Part shown: in pieces, positions 16,587-25,412 of the stretch
Layout: the number at the start of each line of letters is the position of its first letter
Numbering within the stretch: position 1 is the stretch's first letter
Assembly (NCBI RefSeq): GCF_028716865.1
Contig: NZ_JAQUOY010000017.1
Span: 1-64,000 of the forward strand
Length of the DNA stretch: 64,000 nt
DNA from: Candidatus Methylomirabilis sp.
Lineage (GTDB): Bacteria; Methylomirabilota; Methylomirabilia; Methylomirabilales; Methylomirabilaceae
Direction: 5' to 3'
Translations under genes and position numbers: made by a program
Notes under the pieces: generated by a model
What the model saw: the letters and a program-made list of their open reading frames with translations, nothing else
Databases searched by the model: none
What the model was told of the DNA's origin: nothing

Positions 16587-16905
16587 CTGATACCTCCTTC
16601 AGGCGCTTGCGCGCCAGCTTCAGTTCTCGATCGGGCGTATGCTGTGACTTCTTGAGGAAGGCGTGCAGCACGACGACCCGTTTGCCGACGAGAAAGCAGT
16701 AGAACGCCCTGCCAACGCTCGAACGCCCGCGAGGCCGAAGCTCGAACAAGCCATCACCAAGAGCTCGCGAGTACGGAAGCCTGAGCGTTGGTCCATATTC
16801 GGTCAGCAGTTCGACCAAGCGCGCGTAGTCCGCGAGGACGTCCACAGGCCACGACTCAATCTCGTGGAGTACCCGCTCGTGGAAGTACTCGATCTCGAAG
16901 GACAT
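16579..16905 (-). CDS. RelE/HigB-like toxin (Gp49 family)
   Basis: This 108-residue protein fits the phage Gp49-like HigB family: EYFHERVLHEIESWPVDVLA at the start, then LPYSRALGDGLFELR and RAFYCFLVGKRVVVLHAFLKKSQHTP, with the basic residues typical of the ribosome-dependent mRNA nuclease fold. It is the first gene of a toxin-antitoxin operon with the XRE gene. It lies between gene fragments, consistent with horizontal gain. Confidence 0.82.
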   Translation of the reverse strand: MSFEIEYFHERVLHEIESWPVDVLADYARLVELLTEYGPTLRLPYSRALGDGLFELRPRGRSSVGRAFYCFLVGKRVVVLHAFLKKSQHTPDRELKLARKRLKEVSDA

Positions 16906-17042
16906 AATGGCATGTTAGCATATACGCGAACTCAGAGCAACGCGCACTACCCCTGATGTTCAACTGTCGAGTGAGCCGCTCTTGGAGTCCACAAAGACCG
17001 TCAGCGTTCAGCTTCTGATACGCCTTTCGCCGTGGCCGAGTT

Positions 17043-17068
17043 GTCGGGTTACGCTGCGCTAACCCGAC
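17043..17068. repeat. REP-like palindrome
   Basis: GTCGGGTTA and its exact complement TAACCCGAC flank an 8-bp loop CGCTGCGC. The right half with its flank (GCTGCGCTAACCCGACCTACG without the first base here) recurs at 16192-16212, exactly at the break of the duplicated reductase fragment. The rest of the 16906-17199 spacer shows no gene. Confidence 0.75.
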
Positions 17069-17199
17069 CTACGATCCGATAAGACTCAATTCAAGCAATA
17101 GACACGACAGACGCTTTTCTGGGAAATTATCGACCCTGGCGTCCAGCGAGATCGCCATTACGTTCTCCCAGGGAAGACAATGGACCCCTCACGCTCGAG

Positions 17200-17478
17200 C
17201 TAACCAGTTGCTCGCTTGCGGGGAGCGCGTGTTAAACGAGGCGATTGAGGCTTTGCGTACGAGTCTACATAGGCATCAACAAGTCGGCGAATCATGCGTT
17301 GGTACTGCGTATTGTGTTTGGCTGCCTCGGATTTGAAGAAATCAACACTTTTTTTGCTGAGAGCGATGGTGACCTTCACTCCTTGCTCTCGGAACGCGAG
17401 ATCCGAGGGGGGAGGCAGGAAGTCTCGAATGACTTTGGCCTCGAAAGGTTCATCGGTATATTTGATTTTTGTGCTCAT
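17200..17478 (-). CDS. BrnA-like antitoxin
   Basis: This 92-residue protein has the pattern VTIALSKKSVDFFKSEAAKH followed by YQRMIRRLVDAYVDSYA, typical of CopG-type ribbon-helix-helix antitoxins of the BrnA group. It begins 29 bp inside the end of the brnT reading frame, the usual BrnT-BrnA order. It is intact although its toxin gene is interrupted, so it may persist as an orphan repressor. Confidence 0.75.
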   Translation of the reverse strand: MSTKIKYTDEPFEAKVIRDFLPPPSDLAFREQGVKVTIALSKKSVDFFKSEAAKHNTQYQRMIRRLVDAYVDSYAKPQSPRLTRAPRKRATG

Positions 17479-17740
17479 AAATGGCCTTGCCTTTCCGCCA
17501 GTAACCGGCGCCGAAGATACGAATCACACCTCCGCGATAGGTAAAGCGGACAGTCAGAATGCCGCCCTCGACCTTGCCGAAACAGAAATAGCGCTTCTCG
17601 TTCTTACTGTGAGCAAGGTCTTCCGCGATGACACGATGAGGGTCGGCGAAAGCGTATTGAGCCAGGGAGAACGGTACCCCATGCTCAAGCTGGTTTTCAG
17701 CATCTTTGTTGGGATCTCATTCAAACTGTACCTTTTTCAC
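17450..17740 (-). pseudogene. BrnT-like toxin gene interrupted by TGA
   Basis: From a GTG at 17740 the frame reads KKVQFE, then TGA (17719-17717), then DPNKDAENQLEHGVPFSLA... to YWRKGKAIYEHKNQIYR. BrnT proteins have FEWDP.K at this place, so TGA replaces the expected Trp TGG, a single-base change. The rest of the frame is open and well conserved (RIFGAGYWRKGKAIYE). No obvious restart codon follows closely. I regard it as recently inactivated, though readthrough or a sequencing error is possible. Confidence 0.75.
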
Positions 17741-17772
17741 TGGGCAAGCTTAACACAGGATTCGGGATTACA

Positions 17773-17788
17773 CCATATGAATATATGG
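17773..17788. promoter_or_regulatory. Palindromic operator candidate upstream of the BrnTA module
   Basis: CCATAT-GAAT-ATATGG is a perfect 6-bp inverted repeat 33 bp upstream of the brnT start, with a further CGTATGATATGG just beside it. Ribbon-helix-helix antitoxins commonly bind such AT-rich palindromes to repress their own operon. Confidence 0.45.
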
Positions 17789-17842
17789 CGTATGATATGG
17801 TTGAATCTACTGAGAGTTCATTCCAGGCGGCTTGCCGCGAGT

Positions 17843-17938
17843 GCGTTATACCGGCGGAGGCCGGTATCCAGAAAGGTCCGACTGGATTCCCCCGTATCAA
17901 GTACGGGGCAGGCTTGTCACGCACGGAATGACGAGCCA
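17843..17938. repeat. Dispersed palindromic repeat of the ATACCGGC...GAATGACG type
   Basis: It contains a perfect palindrome ATACCGGC-GGAG-GCCGGTAT (17848-17867), then CTGGATTCC, a second hairpin CCCCGTA-TCAAG-TACGGGG (17890-17908), and CGGAATGACG. This pattern, whose complement translates to WIPASAG, recurs in many unrelated bacterial genomes as an intergenic repeat. Confidence 0.7.
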
Positions 17939-18011
17939 GAACAGCGGACGCTACCCCGCAGCCTGATGTCGATGCCGCGTAGACGACAAATGAGAAAGGC
18001 TTGGCGCCCGC

Positions 18012-18980
18012 CTACTGATAAAAGTTCCTGGGCCAGGCGTGGGCTTTCAGGGCGGTGAGCGTCTCGGGATCAAGCGGCTTACTGTCGGAGGCCGAGCAGT
18101 TGGCCTCCACATGCTCGGGCCGGCGCATGCCGGGGATCACGGTTGAGACTGCCGGGTGGCTCAGGCAGAACTTGAGTGCGAGCTGCGCCACCGTCTTGAT
18201 TTCCCCCTCCAGCAGCGGTCTGAGTCGATCAACGCGCTCGCATGTCTCACGCAGCCGGTCCCCACGGAAATAGAAACTCTGAACCGAATCCTTGAGGAAG
18301 GTCGTGTCCGGAGTGAGCCTGCCAGTCAGGCCCCCTTCATCGAAAGGGACCCTGGCGATCACGCCAATGTCATACTTTCGACACAGGGGGAACAGGTCCT
18401 CTTCCGGGGATTGGTCAAAGATATTGTAGATCACCTGGACGGTATCGATCAGCCCGGACCTCACAAGCTCTAGCGCGCTGCCTGGCTGATGATCGATAAT
18501 TGAGACTCCAAAGAATCGGATCTTTCCCTGCTGCTTTAATCGATATATCGCCTCTTGCCACTCCGGCTCACTGAGCCATTCATCTCGCCAGACGTGGAGC
18601 TGCTGCAGGTCGAGGTGCTCTGCTTCGAGGTTTCGGAGGCTCTCTTCTGTGTGCGTGATGATCCAATCCGCGGGAAAAGCCTGCCGCGCTGTGGTCCCCG
18701 GTTTGGGCGGCCAGCCGCCGCTTTTCGGTGGAACCTTGGTGGCGACAAAGACACGGCGACGAACTTCCTTGAAGGCCCTGGCGATCAGTCGTTCGCTGTG
18801 CCCATTGCCATAGGCGTGCGCGGTATCGATAAAGGTGAGGCCCAACTCCAGCGCCCTCGCCAAAGCCCTGACCGAGAGGGTGTCGTCGGTTTCGCCCCAC
18901 CACCCCTTGCCGATCCCCCAGGCCCCAAAACCGATCTCCGATACCTGAACGCCTGTGCGTCCAAGCCTGCGATGCTCCAT
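18012..18980 (-). CDS. Aldo/keto reductase
   Basis: This 322-residue protein has the family pattern MEHRRLGRTGVQVSEIGFGAWGIG at the start, FIDTAHAYGNGHSE (catalytic Asp and Tyr), VATKVPP (Lys) and later QLHVWRDEW, where the usual catalytic His is seen. It should reduce carbonyl compounds with NADPH. The substrate cannot be told. A decayed copy of its 3' end lies 2 kb away at 16022-16198. Confidence 0.88.
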   Translation of the reverse strand: MEHRRLGRTGVQVSEIGFGAWGIGKGWWGETDDTLSVRALARALELGLTFIDTAHAYGNGHSERLIARAFKEVRRRVFVATKVPPKSGGWPPKPGTTARQAFPADWIITHTEESLRNLEAEHLDLQQLHVWRDEWLSEPEWQEAIYRLKQQGKIRFFGVSIIDHQPGSALELVRSGLIDTVQVIYNIFDQSPEEDLFPLCRKYDIGVIARVPFDEGGLTGRLTPDTTFLKDSVQSFYFRGDRLRETCERVDRLRPLLEGEIKTVAQLALKFCLSHPAVSTVIPGMRRPEHVEANCSASDSKPLDPETLTALKAHAWPRNFYQ

Positions 18981-19032
18981 GCGGGGTCCCCCTAGGATCT
19001 AAGAGCGATCTTGGATCTTATCGGCGAACTGG

Positions 19033-19569
19033 TCAATTAGCGCAAGGTCCTTGCGTCACCTCCGCCCTTCCAACCAAGACCGCGTAGGACTCTTTGACGA
19101 GCGATTGCGGATCGATCCCCAGCACCCGCTGCACGTCCTGGACCTCGTCGGCGACCAGCGGCAGCTCTCCCGGCTCATCGACAGTCCCTTGAAGCTCAAC
19201 AAAGCTGCCCAGCCCTTGCACCTTGTCAAGGTGGACCCGGACGCTGCCGATCACAAACGTCTCGCGCCGTTTCGCAACCACCACACTGACCCCAAGTGCT
19301 GCGGTCAGGATCGCCTTCAGGGCTTCAGGATCCTCGACCGGATACAGCTCGTAGTGGCTTTCCTGCGCCCCGGCCACATCCTCTCGCACATAACGGATCA
19401 ACTCAGCGCCCGCCTCGAGCGACTCCCGAAGCTTGAGGCGGCCATAGCTGACGCTGAAATAGGTATCGACCTGCCGCTCCGGCTCCTGGCCCTCCGCGCC
19501 GAGCGACTCACAACGCTCTCGCAGCCTTCCAAGATCTTCGCAGCGCGCCTTCAGCTCGATGTTCAGCAT
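19033..19569 (-). CDS. CYTH-domain protein (class IV adenylate cyclase / triphosphatase fold)
   Basis: This 178-residue protein begins MLNIELKAR, the ExExK-like signature of CYTH proteins, and has the alternating charged strands expected of the tunnel fold (KLRES, LIRYVRED, VRVHLDKVQGLGSFVELQG). Members hydrolyse inorganic triphosphate or thiamine triphosphate, or make cAMP; the reaction here cannot be decided. The gene starts 3 bp after the preceding small gene and is probably co-translated with it. Confidence 0.82.
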   Translation of the reverse strand: MLNIELKARCEDLGRLRERCESLGAEGQEPERQVDTYFSVSYGRLKLRESLEAGAELIRYVREDVAGAQESHYELYPVEDPEALKAILTAALGVSVVVAKRRETFVIGSVRVHLDKVQGLGSFVELQGTVDEPGELPLVADEVQDVQRVLGIDPQSLVKESYAVLVGRAEVTQGPCAN

Positions 19570-19572
19570 TGG

Positions 19573-19782
19573 TCAGTTCCTCATCGCGCGGACCTGCCCC
19601 TCGAACCGGGCGTCCGGTTCCACCCGAAACTCCTCCCCGCACTTTTGGCACTTGCCCCACCATGAGCGATCCGGCTGTCTGGCCAGGGTGACGGCGCCAC
19701 AGACCAGCTTTCCGGCAATTCGATGAAGCGTGATAGCGACGAACTGTTCTTCCACTGTCTCCCCGCCCCCCCGGGGCATCAC
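19573..19782 (-). CDS. Small protein with a Cys pair
   Basis: This 69-residue protein contains KLVCGAV and WGKCQKCGEEFRVEP. The CxxC with a second, more distant Cys suggests a partial zinc ribbon. It ends 3 bp before the CYTH gene. Function is unknown. Confidence 0.5.
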   Translation of the reverse strand: MMPRGGGETVEEQFVAITLHRIAGKLVCGAVTLARQPDRSWWGKCQKCGEEFRVEPDARFEGQVRAMRN

Positions 19783-19854
19783 ACCATCCCCGCTCTTTCA
19801 TTTTATCCCATGAAGCGGAAAAAACAACTCGCTGATCGAACGGCGGCCTCCCCC

Positions 19855-22233
19855 TCAGGCGGTCGCGTCTGAACTCCCCGGTAAGCGCCCGGCAGGCGCG
19901 TGAGCATCGATGGCTGTGCGGATTGCAGTAGCCAGGTCGGCCTTAGAAAACGGCTTCCGAACATAACCGGCAACTCCCGAGCTTTTCAGGCTATGCTGAA
20001 TCTCGTCCGGGGCATAGCCGGTGGCGACCAGCACCCTGATGTCAGGGTTGAGGGCGCGCAGGGCAGGGATCAGGTCTGCCGCCCCCATCCGGGGCATAAT
20101 GGCGTCGGTAAGGACCAGGGCGATGTCGGGGTGCGCTTGGAAGATCGCTAGCGCCTCGACGCCATCTGCGGCGCTGAGGGCAGTGTATCCAAGGTCACTC
20201 AGGAGGACCTCTCCCAACTCTCGGGCCATCGGGTTGTCCTCCACCAACAGGAGCGTCTCGGTCCCCAGCGGCAGCGCCTTCGCGAGCGATGGCGTAGCTT
20301 CTGCCGGAGCGGAAACCAGAGGGAGGAAAATGTGAAAGGTGCTCCCTTGGCCTTCGGCCGTCTCCACCTCGATCCAACCCTCGTGCTGGTGAACGATCCC
20401 GTAGACCGAGGCCAGACCCAAGCCGGTCCCACTGCCGGGCTCCTTGGTCGTAAAGAAGGGCTCGAAGATTCGGTCCCGGATAGCAGCCGCGATGCCGGTC
20501 CCGGTATCGACCACAGTCAGACGGGCGAAGGCGCCCGACCGACGCTCCGGGTACCTATCCAGGCTCGTCTCGATAAACGTAACCGACGCTAGCCGAAGGG
20601 TCAGGGTCCCACCCTGGGGCATCGCATCACGGGCGTTGTTGGCAAGATTGAGAATAATCTGCTGCACCTGGGCGGCATCTGCGTTGACCACGAGGGGCTC
20701 GTGGGCCGGCTCCAGCGTGATGGTAATCGTCTCGGGAAGAGTTCGCTGTAACATCGTCGCCGTCTCTGTGAGCGGCACGTTCAGATCAAGCGGATTGCGT
20801 TGCAGCGGGGCCTTCCGCGCAAAGCTCAGCACCTGACTCACAAGACTCGCGGCTCGGCGGCCTATCTGTGGTACGCGGCTGAGACGACGATATGCCTTGC
20901 TTTCCGGGGGCATCTCCCCCAAGGCGAGTTCCGAGAAGCCGATAATCCCGTTCAGGAGATTATTGAAATCGTGTGCGATCCCCCCAGCCAAGAGGCCGAC
21001 AGCCGCCAGCTTCTGCGACTGGCTGAGCTGCTCTTCGAGGCGTCTGCGCTCAGTGATGTCGCGTTTGATGGCGATGAAGTGGGAAATGTCTCCTCGCTCG
21101 TCCCGGACTGCGGTGATGGTTTGGTCCTCGGTGTAGAGGCTGCCATCCTTGCGGCGATTGACGATCTCGCCTTGCCACACTCTCCCGGACAGGATGGTCT
21201 CCCACAAATTCTGATAGAACGTCTGATCGTGTTCGCCGGACTTGAGGATGCGCGAGGTCCGCCCGATCGTCTCCTCCGCACTATAGCCTGTCAGCTCGGC
21301 AAAGGCCGGATTGGCCCAGATGATCGTACCGTTGCAATCGGTAATGATAATGCCGTTCGCAGTCGCCTCCAACGCCATGGCCTGAAGCCGGAGTTGCCCC
21401 TCGGCCTGCTTGCGCCCAGTGATATCCACCATGACACCGACGACGCTGTCAATACCGCCACCCCCATCACGCAGCGGCATCGTCCAAAGGCTGATATCGA
21501 TCGGAGAGCCGTCTTTCTTCTGACGAACAACTTCGATGCCGGCGAGCGTTTCCCCTGCCAGCGCCCGACCGAGAAGGACCAGATGCTCCTGGTGTTTGTT
21601 CGGAGGGATGATGGGGTGCGGGCGTCCGAGGACTTCTGCTTTTTGCCAGCCGAAGATTCGTTCCGCTGCTCGGTTCCACAACCTAACAGTGCCTTCGCGA
21701 TCCAGAACGGTAATGCCCATTGGCGAGGCCTCAATCACCGCCATAAGAAGGTCGTGCGTCTTGCGCAGGGCGAGCTCCGACCGCTTATGCTCGGTCACAT
21801 CGCGTAGGATCCCCTGGAAGCCCACCACCCTGCCATCCTCCAGGATAGGAACCGGCTTCACCTCAACGAACGCGCGCGCTCCATCCGGGCGCATAATTTC
21901 AGTCGCTACGGCCTCAGTCGGGGTCCCGGTCTGCACGTCGCGGACGAATAGCTCTTTGATGCGGTTCAGTTCAACGGGGGTGATGAGTTCGAAGAAGCTG
22001 CGGCCTACGAGTTGTTCCGGGGTTTCAACGCCATGGATCCTGGCCAGCGACCGGTTAGCGAAGGTGATGACTCCCTGAGCGTCCACGACGAACAGCCCGT
22101 CGCTTACCTCGCTGACAAGCGCGCGATATTTTGCCTCGCTTTCCCGCAGGGCCTTCTCCGCCCGCCGGTATTCAGCGATTTCGGCGCGCGGCGCTTGATT
22201 CGGTATCGTCGGCTCTTCGGATCGCACTGGCAA
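19855..22233 (-). CDS. PAS-containing hybrid sensor histidine kinase
   Basis: This 792-residue protein has three PAS/PAC domains (about residues 22-145, 150-280 and 282-400), each ending in a DVTE/DITGRK/DITERR hinge. The kinase core has the phospho-acceptor His in [13 protein letters not shown] near residue 420 and ATP-binding motifs NARDAM, DTGTGI and [13 protein letters not shown]-terminal receiver domain ([17 protein letters not shown] with the acceptor Asp near 709, and Lys in VRKPFS) makes it a hybrid. There is no membrane segment, so it likely senses a cytoplasmic signal. No separate response regulator lies next to it. Confidence 0.93.
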   Translation of the reverse strand: MPVRSEEPTIPNQAPRAEIAEYRRAEKALRESEAKYRALVSEVSDGLFVVDAQGVITFANRSLARIHGVETPEQLVGRSFFELITPVELNRIKELFVRDVQTGTPTEAVATEIMRPDGARAFVEVKPVPILEDGRVVGFQGILRDVTEHKRSELALRKTHDLLMAVIEASPMGITVLDREGTVRLWNRAAERIFGWQKAEVLGRPHPIIPPNKHQEHLVLLGRALAGETLAGIEVVRQKKDGSPIDISLWTMPLRDGGGGIDSVVGVMVDITGRKQAEGQLRLQAMALEATANGIIITDCNGTIIWANPAFAELTGYSAEETIGRTSRILKSGEHDQTFYQNLWETILSGRVWQGEIVNRRKDGSLYTEDQTITAVRDERGDISHFIAIKRDITERRRLEEQLSQSQKLAAVGLLAGGIAHDFNNLLNGIIGFSELALGEMPPESKAYRRLSRVPQIGRRAASLVSQVLSFARKAPLQRNPLDLNVPLTETATMLQRTLPETITITLEPAHEPLVVNADAAQVQQIILNLANNARDAMPQGGTLTLRLASVTFIETSLDRYPERRSGAFARLTVVDTGTGIAAAIRDRIFEPFFTTKEPGSGTGLGLASVYGIVHQHEGWIEVETAEGQGSTFHIFLPLVSAPAEATPSLAKALPLGTETLLLVEDNPMARELGEVLLSDLGYTALSAADGVEALAIFQAHPDIALVLTDAIMPRMGAADLIPALRALNPDIRVLVATGYAPDEIQHSLKSSGVAGYVRKPFSKADLATAIRTAIDAHAPAGRLPGSSDATA

Positions 22234-22290
22234 TCCCCCTTCTGCGTGTGAGGGGCGAATTGGAATAAGAATCGACTGCAGGGTTAGCGA

Positions 22291-24081
22291 CTACGGTGTG
22301 CGCGGCGGCTCGGCGGCGTTCACGGGGACGCTGAGGCGGCTGAGCCGCTGGCGGAGCATTTCATGCTCCTGCCGAATCTGGACGGGTAGGCGCGAGGCAA
22401 GCCGGTCGAAAAACAGGCCCTGCTCCTCCTGCTCTGCCGCCCAGGCATCGCCATCGATCCTCAACAGCTCATCCATGGCTCCGGCCGGCAGCCTTAGCCC
22501 TTCCAGGTCCAGCGCATCAGATGTGGGAACGAAGCCGATAGGGGTCTCGACGGCCTTGCCCTGGCCTTGCACTCGCCCCAGGATCCACTTGAGGACGCGA
22601 ATGTTTTCGCCAAAGCCGGGCCAGAGGAAGCGGTCGTTCTGGTCGGTCCGAAACCAGTTGACATGAAAGATCGCAGGAGGATGAGCGATCCGCGGACCCA
22701 TGTCAAGCCAGTGGGCGAAATAGTCAGCCATATGATAGCCACAGAATGGGATCATCGCCATCGGGTCGCGTCGGGTGACCCCGACCGCACCAGACTGCGC
22801 GGCTGTCGTCTCAGAGGCCATGCCGGCCCCGACGAAGACGCCATGCTGCCAACTATATGATTGGTAAACGAGTGGCGCCACCCGGGCGCGGCGTCCGCCG
22901 AAGATGATCGCTGAGATGGGGACGCCCTCCGGATCCTCCCAGTGAGGGGAGATCGACGGACACTGCCTGGCGGGAAGCGTGAAACGCGAATTAGGATGAG
23001 CGGCCGCCCCCTCTCCAGGCGTCCAAGGGTTGCCGCGCCAATCAATGAGGCCATCGAGCGGTGTCGCGTCTTTTCCCTCCCACCACGGCTCTCCCTCCGG
23101 GGTGACGGCCACGTTGGTAAAGATCGTGTTCCGACCGACCGCAGCCATGATGTTGGGATTGGTCTTGACGCTGGTGCCGGGCGCAACACCGAAGAATCCA
23201 GCCTCCGGATTGATGGCCCGCAGCCGTCCGTCTGGCCCGATGTGCATCCAGGCAATGTCATCGCCCACGGTCCACACCTTGTAGCCAGAAAGCTGTAGAG
23301 GGGCGACAAGCATTGCCAGGTTGGTCTTGCCGCAAGCACTGGGAAAGGCGGCCGCCATATAGGTGACCTGCCCCGATGGATCTTCCAGCCCGATAATCAG
23401 GGTGTGCTCGGCTAACCAGCCCTCCTCTCGACCGATCCAACTGGCGATGCGAAGGGAGTGGCATTTCTTTCCCAACAGGGCGTTGCCCCCATACCCCGAT
23501 CCGATGCTCCAGATGAGACGCTCCTCCGGAAAGTGAAGGATAAAGCGGCGGTCCGGGCTCAGGTCTCCGAGCGAATGCAGACCGCGTACAAAGCCGTCCG
23601 AGTCGCCGAGTCGTTCAAGTGCGATCTTCCCCATACGGGTCATGATCCGCATGTTGACGACGACGTAGGGGCTGTCGGTCAGTTCCACGCCGACCTTGCT
23701 GTAGGGAGAGCCGGGCGGACCCATAAGATACGGGACAATAAACATCGTCCGACCCCGCATGCTGCCCTCAAAGAGCTTCCCAACCTGCTCGCGCGCTTCC
23801 TTTGGCTCCATCCAGTTATTGGTCGGGCCCGCATCTTCCCTGCGAGACGCGCAGATGAAGGTCAGGTGTTCGGTCCTGGCCACGTCCGACGGATGGCTCC
23901 GATGCAGGTAGCACCCGGGGTAGCGCTGATGGTTCAGGCCAGTCAAGGTCCCGTCGCGAAGCATCCCCTCAATCAGGACCTGATGCTCCTCCTCTGACCC
24001 ATCGCACCAGTGGATACGGTCGGGTCGGGTCACCCGCGCCACCTGATCCACCCACTGCTCTAACGCTCTATATTGGGGCAT
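22291..24081 (-). CDS. pckG: Phosphoenolpyruvate carboxykinase (GTP)
   Basis: This 596-residue protein matches the GTP-dependent PEP carboxykinases in length and motifs: FPSACGKTNLAML near residue 249 with the hyper-reactive Cys, VGDDIAWMHIGPDG, NPEAGFFGVAPGTS and the C-terminal FLWPGFGENIRVLKWI. It converts oxaloacetate to phosphoenolpyruvate at the start of gluconeogenesis. It stands alone, with a 57-bp gap to the kinase gene downstream. Confidence 0.95.
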   Translation of the reverse strand: MPQYRALEQWVDQVARVTRPDRIHWCDGSEEEHQVLIEGMLRDGTLTGLNHQRYPGCYLHRSHPSDVARTEHLTFICASRREDAGPTNNWMEPKEAREQVGKLFEGSMRGRTMFIVPYLMGPPGSPYSKVGVELTDSPYVVVNMRIMTRMGKIALERLGDSDGFVRGLHSLGDLSPDRRFILHFPEERLIWSIGSGYGGNALLGKKCHSLRIASWIGREEGWLAEHTLIIGLEDPSGQVTYMAAAFPSACGKTNLAMLVAPLQLSGYKVWTVGDDIAWMHIGPDGRLRAINPEAGFFGVAPGTSVKTNPNIMAAVGRNTIFTNVAVTPEGEPWWEGKDATPLDGLIDWRGNPWTPGEGAAAHPNSRFTLPARQCPSISPHWEDPEGVPISAIIFGGRRARVAPLVYQSYSWQHGVFVGAGMASETTAAQSGAVGVTRRDPMAMIPFCGYHMADYFAHWLDMGPRIAHPPAIFHVNWFRTDQNDRFLWPGFGENIRVLKWILGRVQGQGKAVETPIGFVPTSDALDLEGLRLPAGAMDELLRIDGDAWAAEQEEQGLFFDRLASRLPVQIRQEHEMLRQRLSRLSVPVNAAEPPRTP

Positions 24082-24116
24082 CTCGTCTCCCTAGAGTTGT
24101 GCCTCGCAAATCTCTT

Positions 24117-24205
24117 TCCATTCCGTTCGTGGTGAGCTTGTCGAATCCATGAACGGAACTCATTGAAATACTACGCCCTTCGGCGGGCTCATGGCGAACG
24201 GAATG
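24117..24205. repeat. Dispersed repeat with GAGCTTGTCGAA / CTTCGGCGGGCTC arms
   Basis: The sequence CCGTTCGTGGTGAGCTTGTC...CATGAACGG and CCCTTCGGCGGGCTCATGGCGAACGG forms an interrupted inverted repeat. The same type occurs near 45117-45225 (CCTTCGACAAGCTCATGGCGAA and GTGCTGAGCCCGTCGAAG). It is a common intergenic repeat in diverse bacteria. Confidence 0.6.
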
Positions 24206-24261
24206 TACAAAGACGCGTTGGATACGCTATGCCAGCAAGTCAATTTCCGATAATAACGAAA

Positions 24262-24336
24262 TGGCTCCCCGGGTAGGACTCGAACCTACAACCTAGCGGT
24301 TAACAGCCGCTCGCTCCACCGTTGAGCTACCGGGGA
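24262..24336 (-). tRNA. tRNA-Asn (GTT)
   Basis: The complement folds as a cloverleaf: acceptor TCCCCGG/CCGGGGA-type pairing, D-arm GCTC...GAGC, anticodon loop CTGTTAA with GTT, and T-arm TAGGTTCGAGTCCTA. The CCA end is encoded (TGG at 24262-24264). Confidence 0.95.
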
Positions 24337-24472
24337 ATCTTAAGAACCCTAGAATTATATATAGCGGTCAGCAAAGAGCTGCCGACTGAAAACCGGAAAT
24401 GGTCGCTAATTGCCTAAGTTATAGCGTATTTGGTAGATACGAGCAACGACTTTTTGGCGCGCCACGATCGCC

Positions 24473-25072
24473 TTACACCTCACGCCGCCCCTCCAACGAC
24501 TTGGAAAGCGTCACTTCGTCGGCGTACTCCAGGTCACTGCCCATCGGCAGGCCGCGAGCGATTCGCGTGATCCGAATGGCCAATGGCTTCAGCAGGCGCG
24601 AGAGGTACATCGCCGTCGCCTCACCCTCGACGTTCGGATTCGTGGCCAGGATCACCTCTTTGATCTCCCCTCCATCCAGGCGCTGCAGAAGGGCCTTGGC
24701 CGTGAGCTGATCGGGACCGCGTCCCTCCAGCGGCGACAGCGACCCCCCCAGCACGTGGTACCGCCCCTTGAAGCTGGCAGTCTTCTCGATAGCCCACAGG
24801 TCGTTGGCCTCTTCCACCACGCACAGCGCCGATCCGTCTCGAGTCGGGTCGGCGCAAATGGGGCACTGCTCGCCCTCAGAGATGTTGTAGCAGACGGTAC
24901 AGCTCTGGATCCGCTCTTTCAGCTCGATAATGGCCTGGGCCAACGCCACCGCCTCCTCCTTGGTGGCCTTGAGGAGGTGGAAGGTCAGGCGTTGGGCAGT
25001 CTTGGGGCCGATGCCGGGAAGGCGGACCAACTCGCCGATCAGCCGGACCAGGGGCGGGGCATAGCGGGCCAC
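24473..25072 (-). CDS. recR: Recombination protein RecR
   Basis: This 199-residue protein starts at GTG. It has the helix-hairpin-helix LPGIGPKTAQRLTFHLL, the four-Cys zinc finger CTVCYNISEGEQCPIC near residue 57, and a Toprim domain starting LCVVEEANDLWAIEKT. It loads RecA at gaps together with RecO and RecF. It is 7 bp after ebfC in the conserved dnaX-ebfC-recR order. Confidence 0.95.
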   Translation of the reverse strand: MARYAPPLVRLIGELVRLPGIGPKTAQRLTFHLLKATKEEAVALAQAIIELKERIQSCTVCYNISEGEQCPICADPTRDGSALCVVEEANDLWAIEKTASFKGRYHVLGGSLSPLEGRGPDQLTAKALLQRLDGGEIKEVILATNPNVEGEATAMYLSRLLKPLAIRITRIARGLPMGSDLEYADEVTLSKSLEGRREV

Positions 25073-25079
25073 GGCTGCT

Positions 25080-25394
25080 CTACACCAGCCCCGGGGGCAG
25101 TCCCAGCCCGCCGGTCAGCCGACCCATCTCCTGGTTCATCAACTCGCGAGACTTTCGAAGCGCCTCATTGGCCGCCGCCACAACGAGGTCCTGCAGCATC
25201 TCCAATTCGTCCGGGCCGGCGACCTCTGGATCGATCTTTACCTCGACGACTTCGCCCTGACCGTTACAGACGACCGTAACCATCCCACCGCCCGCAGTTC
25301 CTTCAACCCTTTTTGTCGCAGCCTCCGCCTGAATCTTTTCCATCTCAGCCTTCATTCGCTGAGCCTGCTTCATCATGTTCCCGAAGTTCTTCAT
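25080..25394 (-). CDS. Nucleoid-associated protein, YbaB/EbfC family
   Basis: I choose the ATG at 25394 with GGGAG upstream (MKNFGNMMKQAQRMKAEMEK), giving 104 residues; a GTG 18 bp upstream is possible. The family forms a dimer that binds DNA. The core VEGTAGGGMVTVVCNGQGEVVEVKIDPEV region is typical. It is encoded between dnaX and recR, as in many bacteria. Confidence 0.92.
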   Translation of the reverse strand: MKNFGNMMKQAQRMKAEMEKIQAEAATKRVEGTAGGGMVTVVCNGQGEVVEVKIDPEVAGPDELEMLQDLVVAAANEALRKSRELMNQEMGRLTGGLGLPPGLV

Positions 25395-25412
25395 CTCATT
25401 CTCCCACACGCC

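Noticed and set aside
17721-17924. Minus-strand frame containing WIPASAG
   Set aside because: It is the translation of a dispersed palindromic repeat, not a gene.
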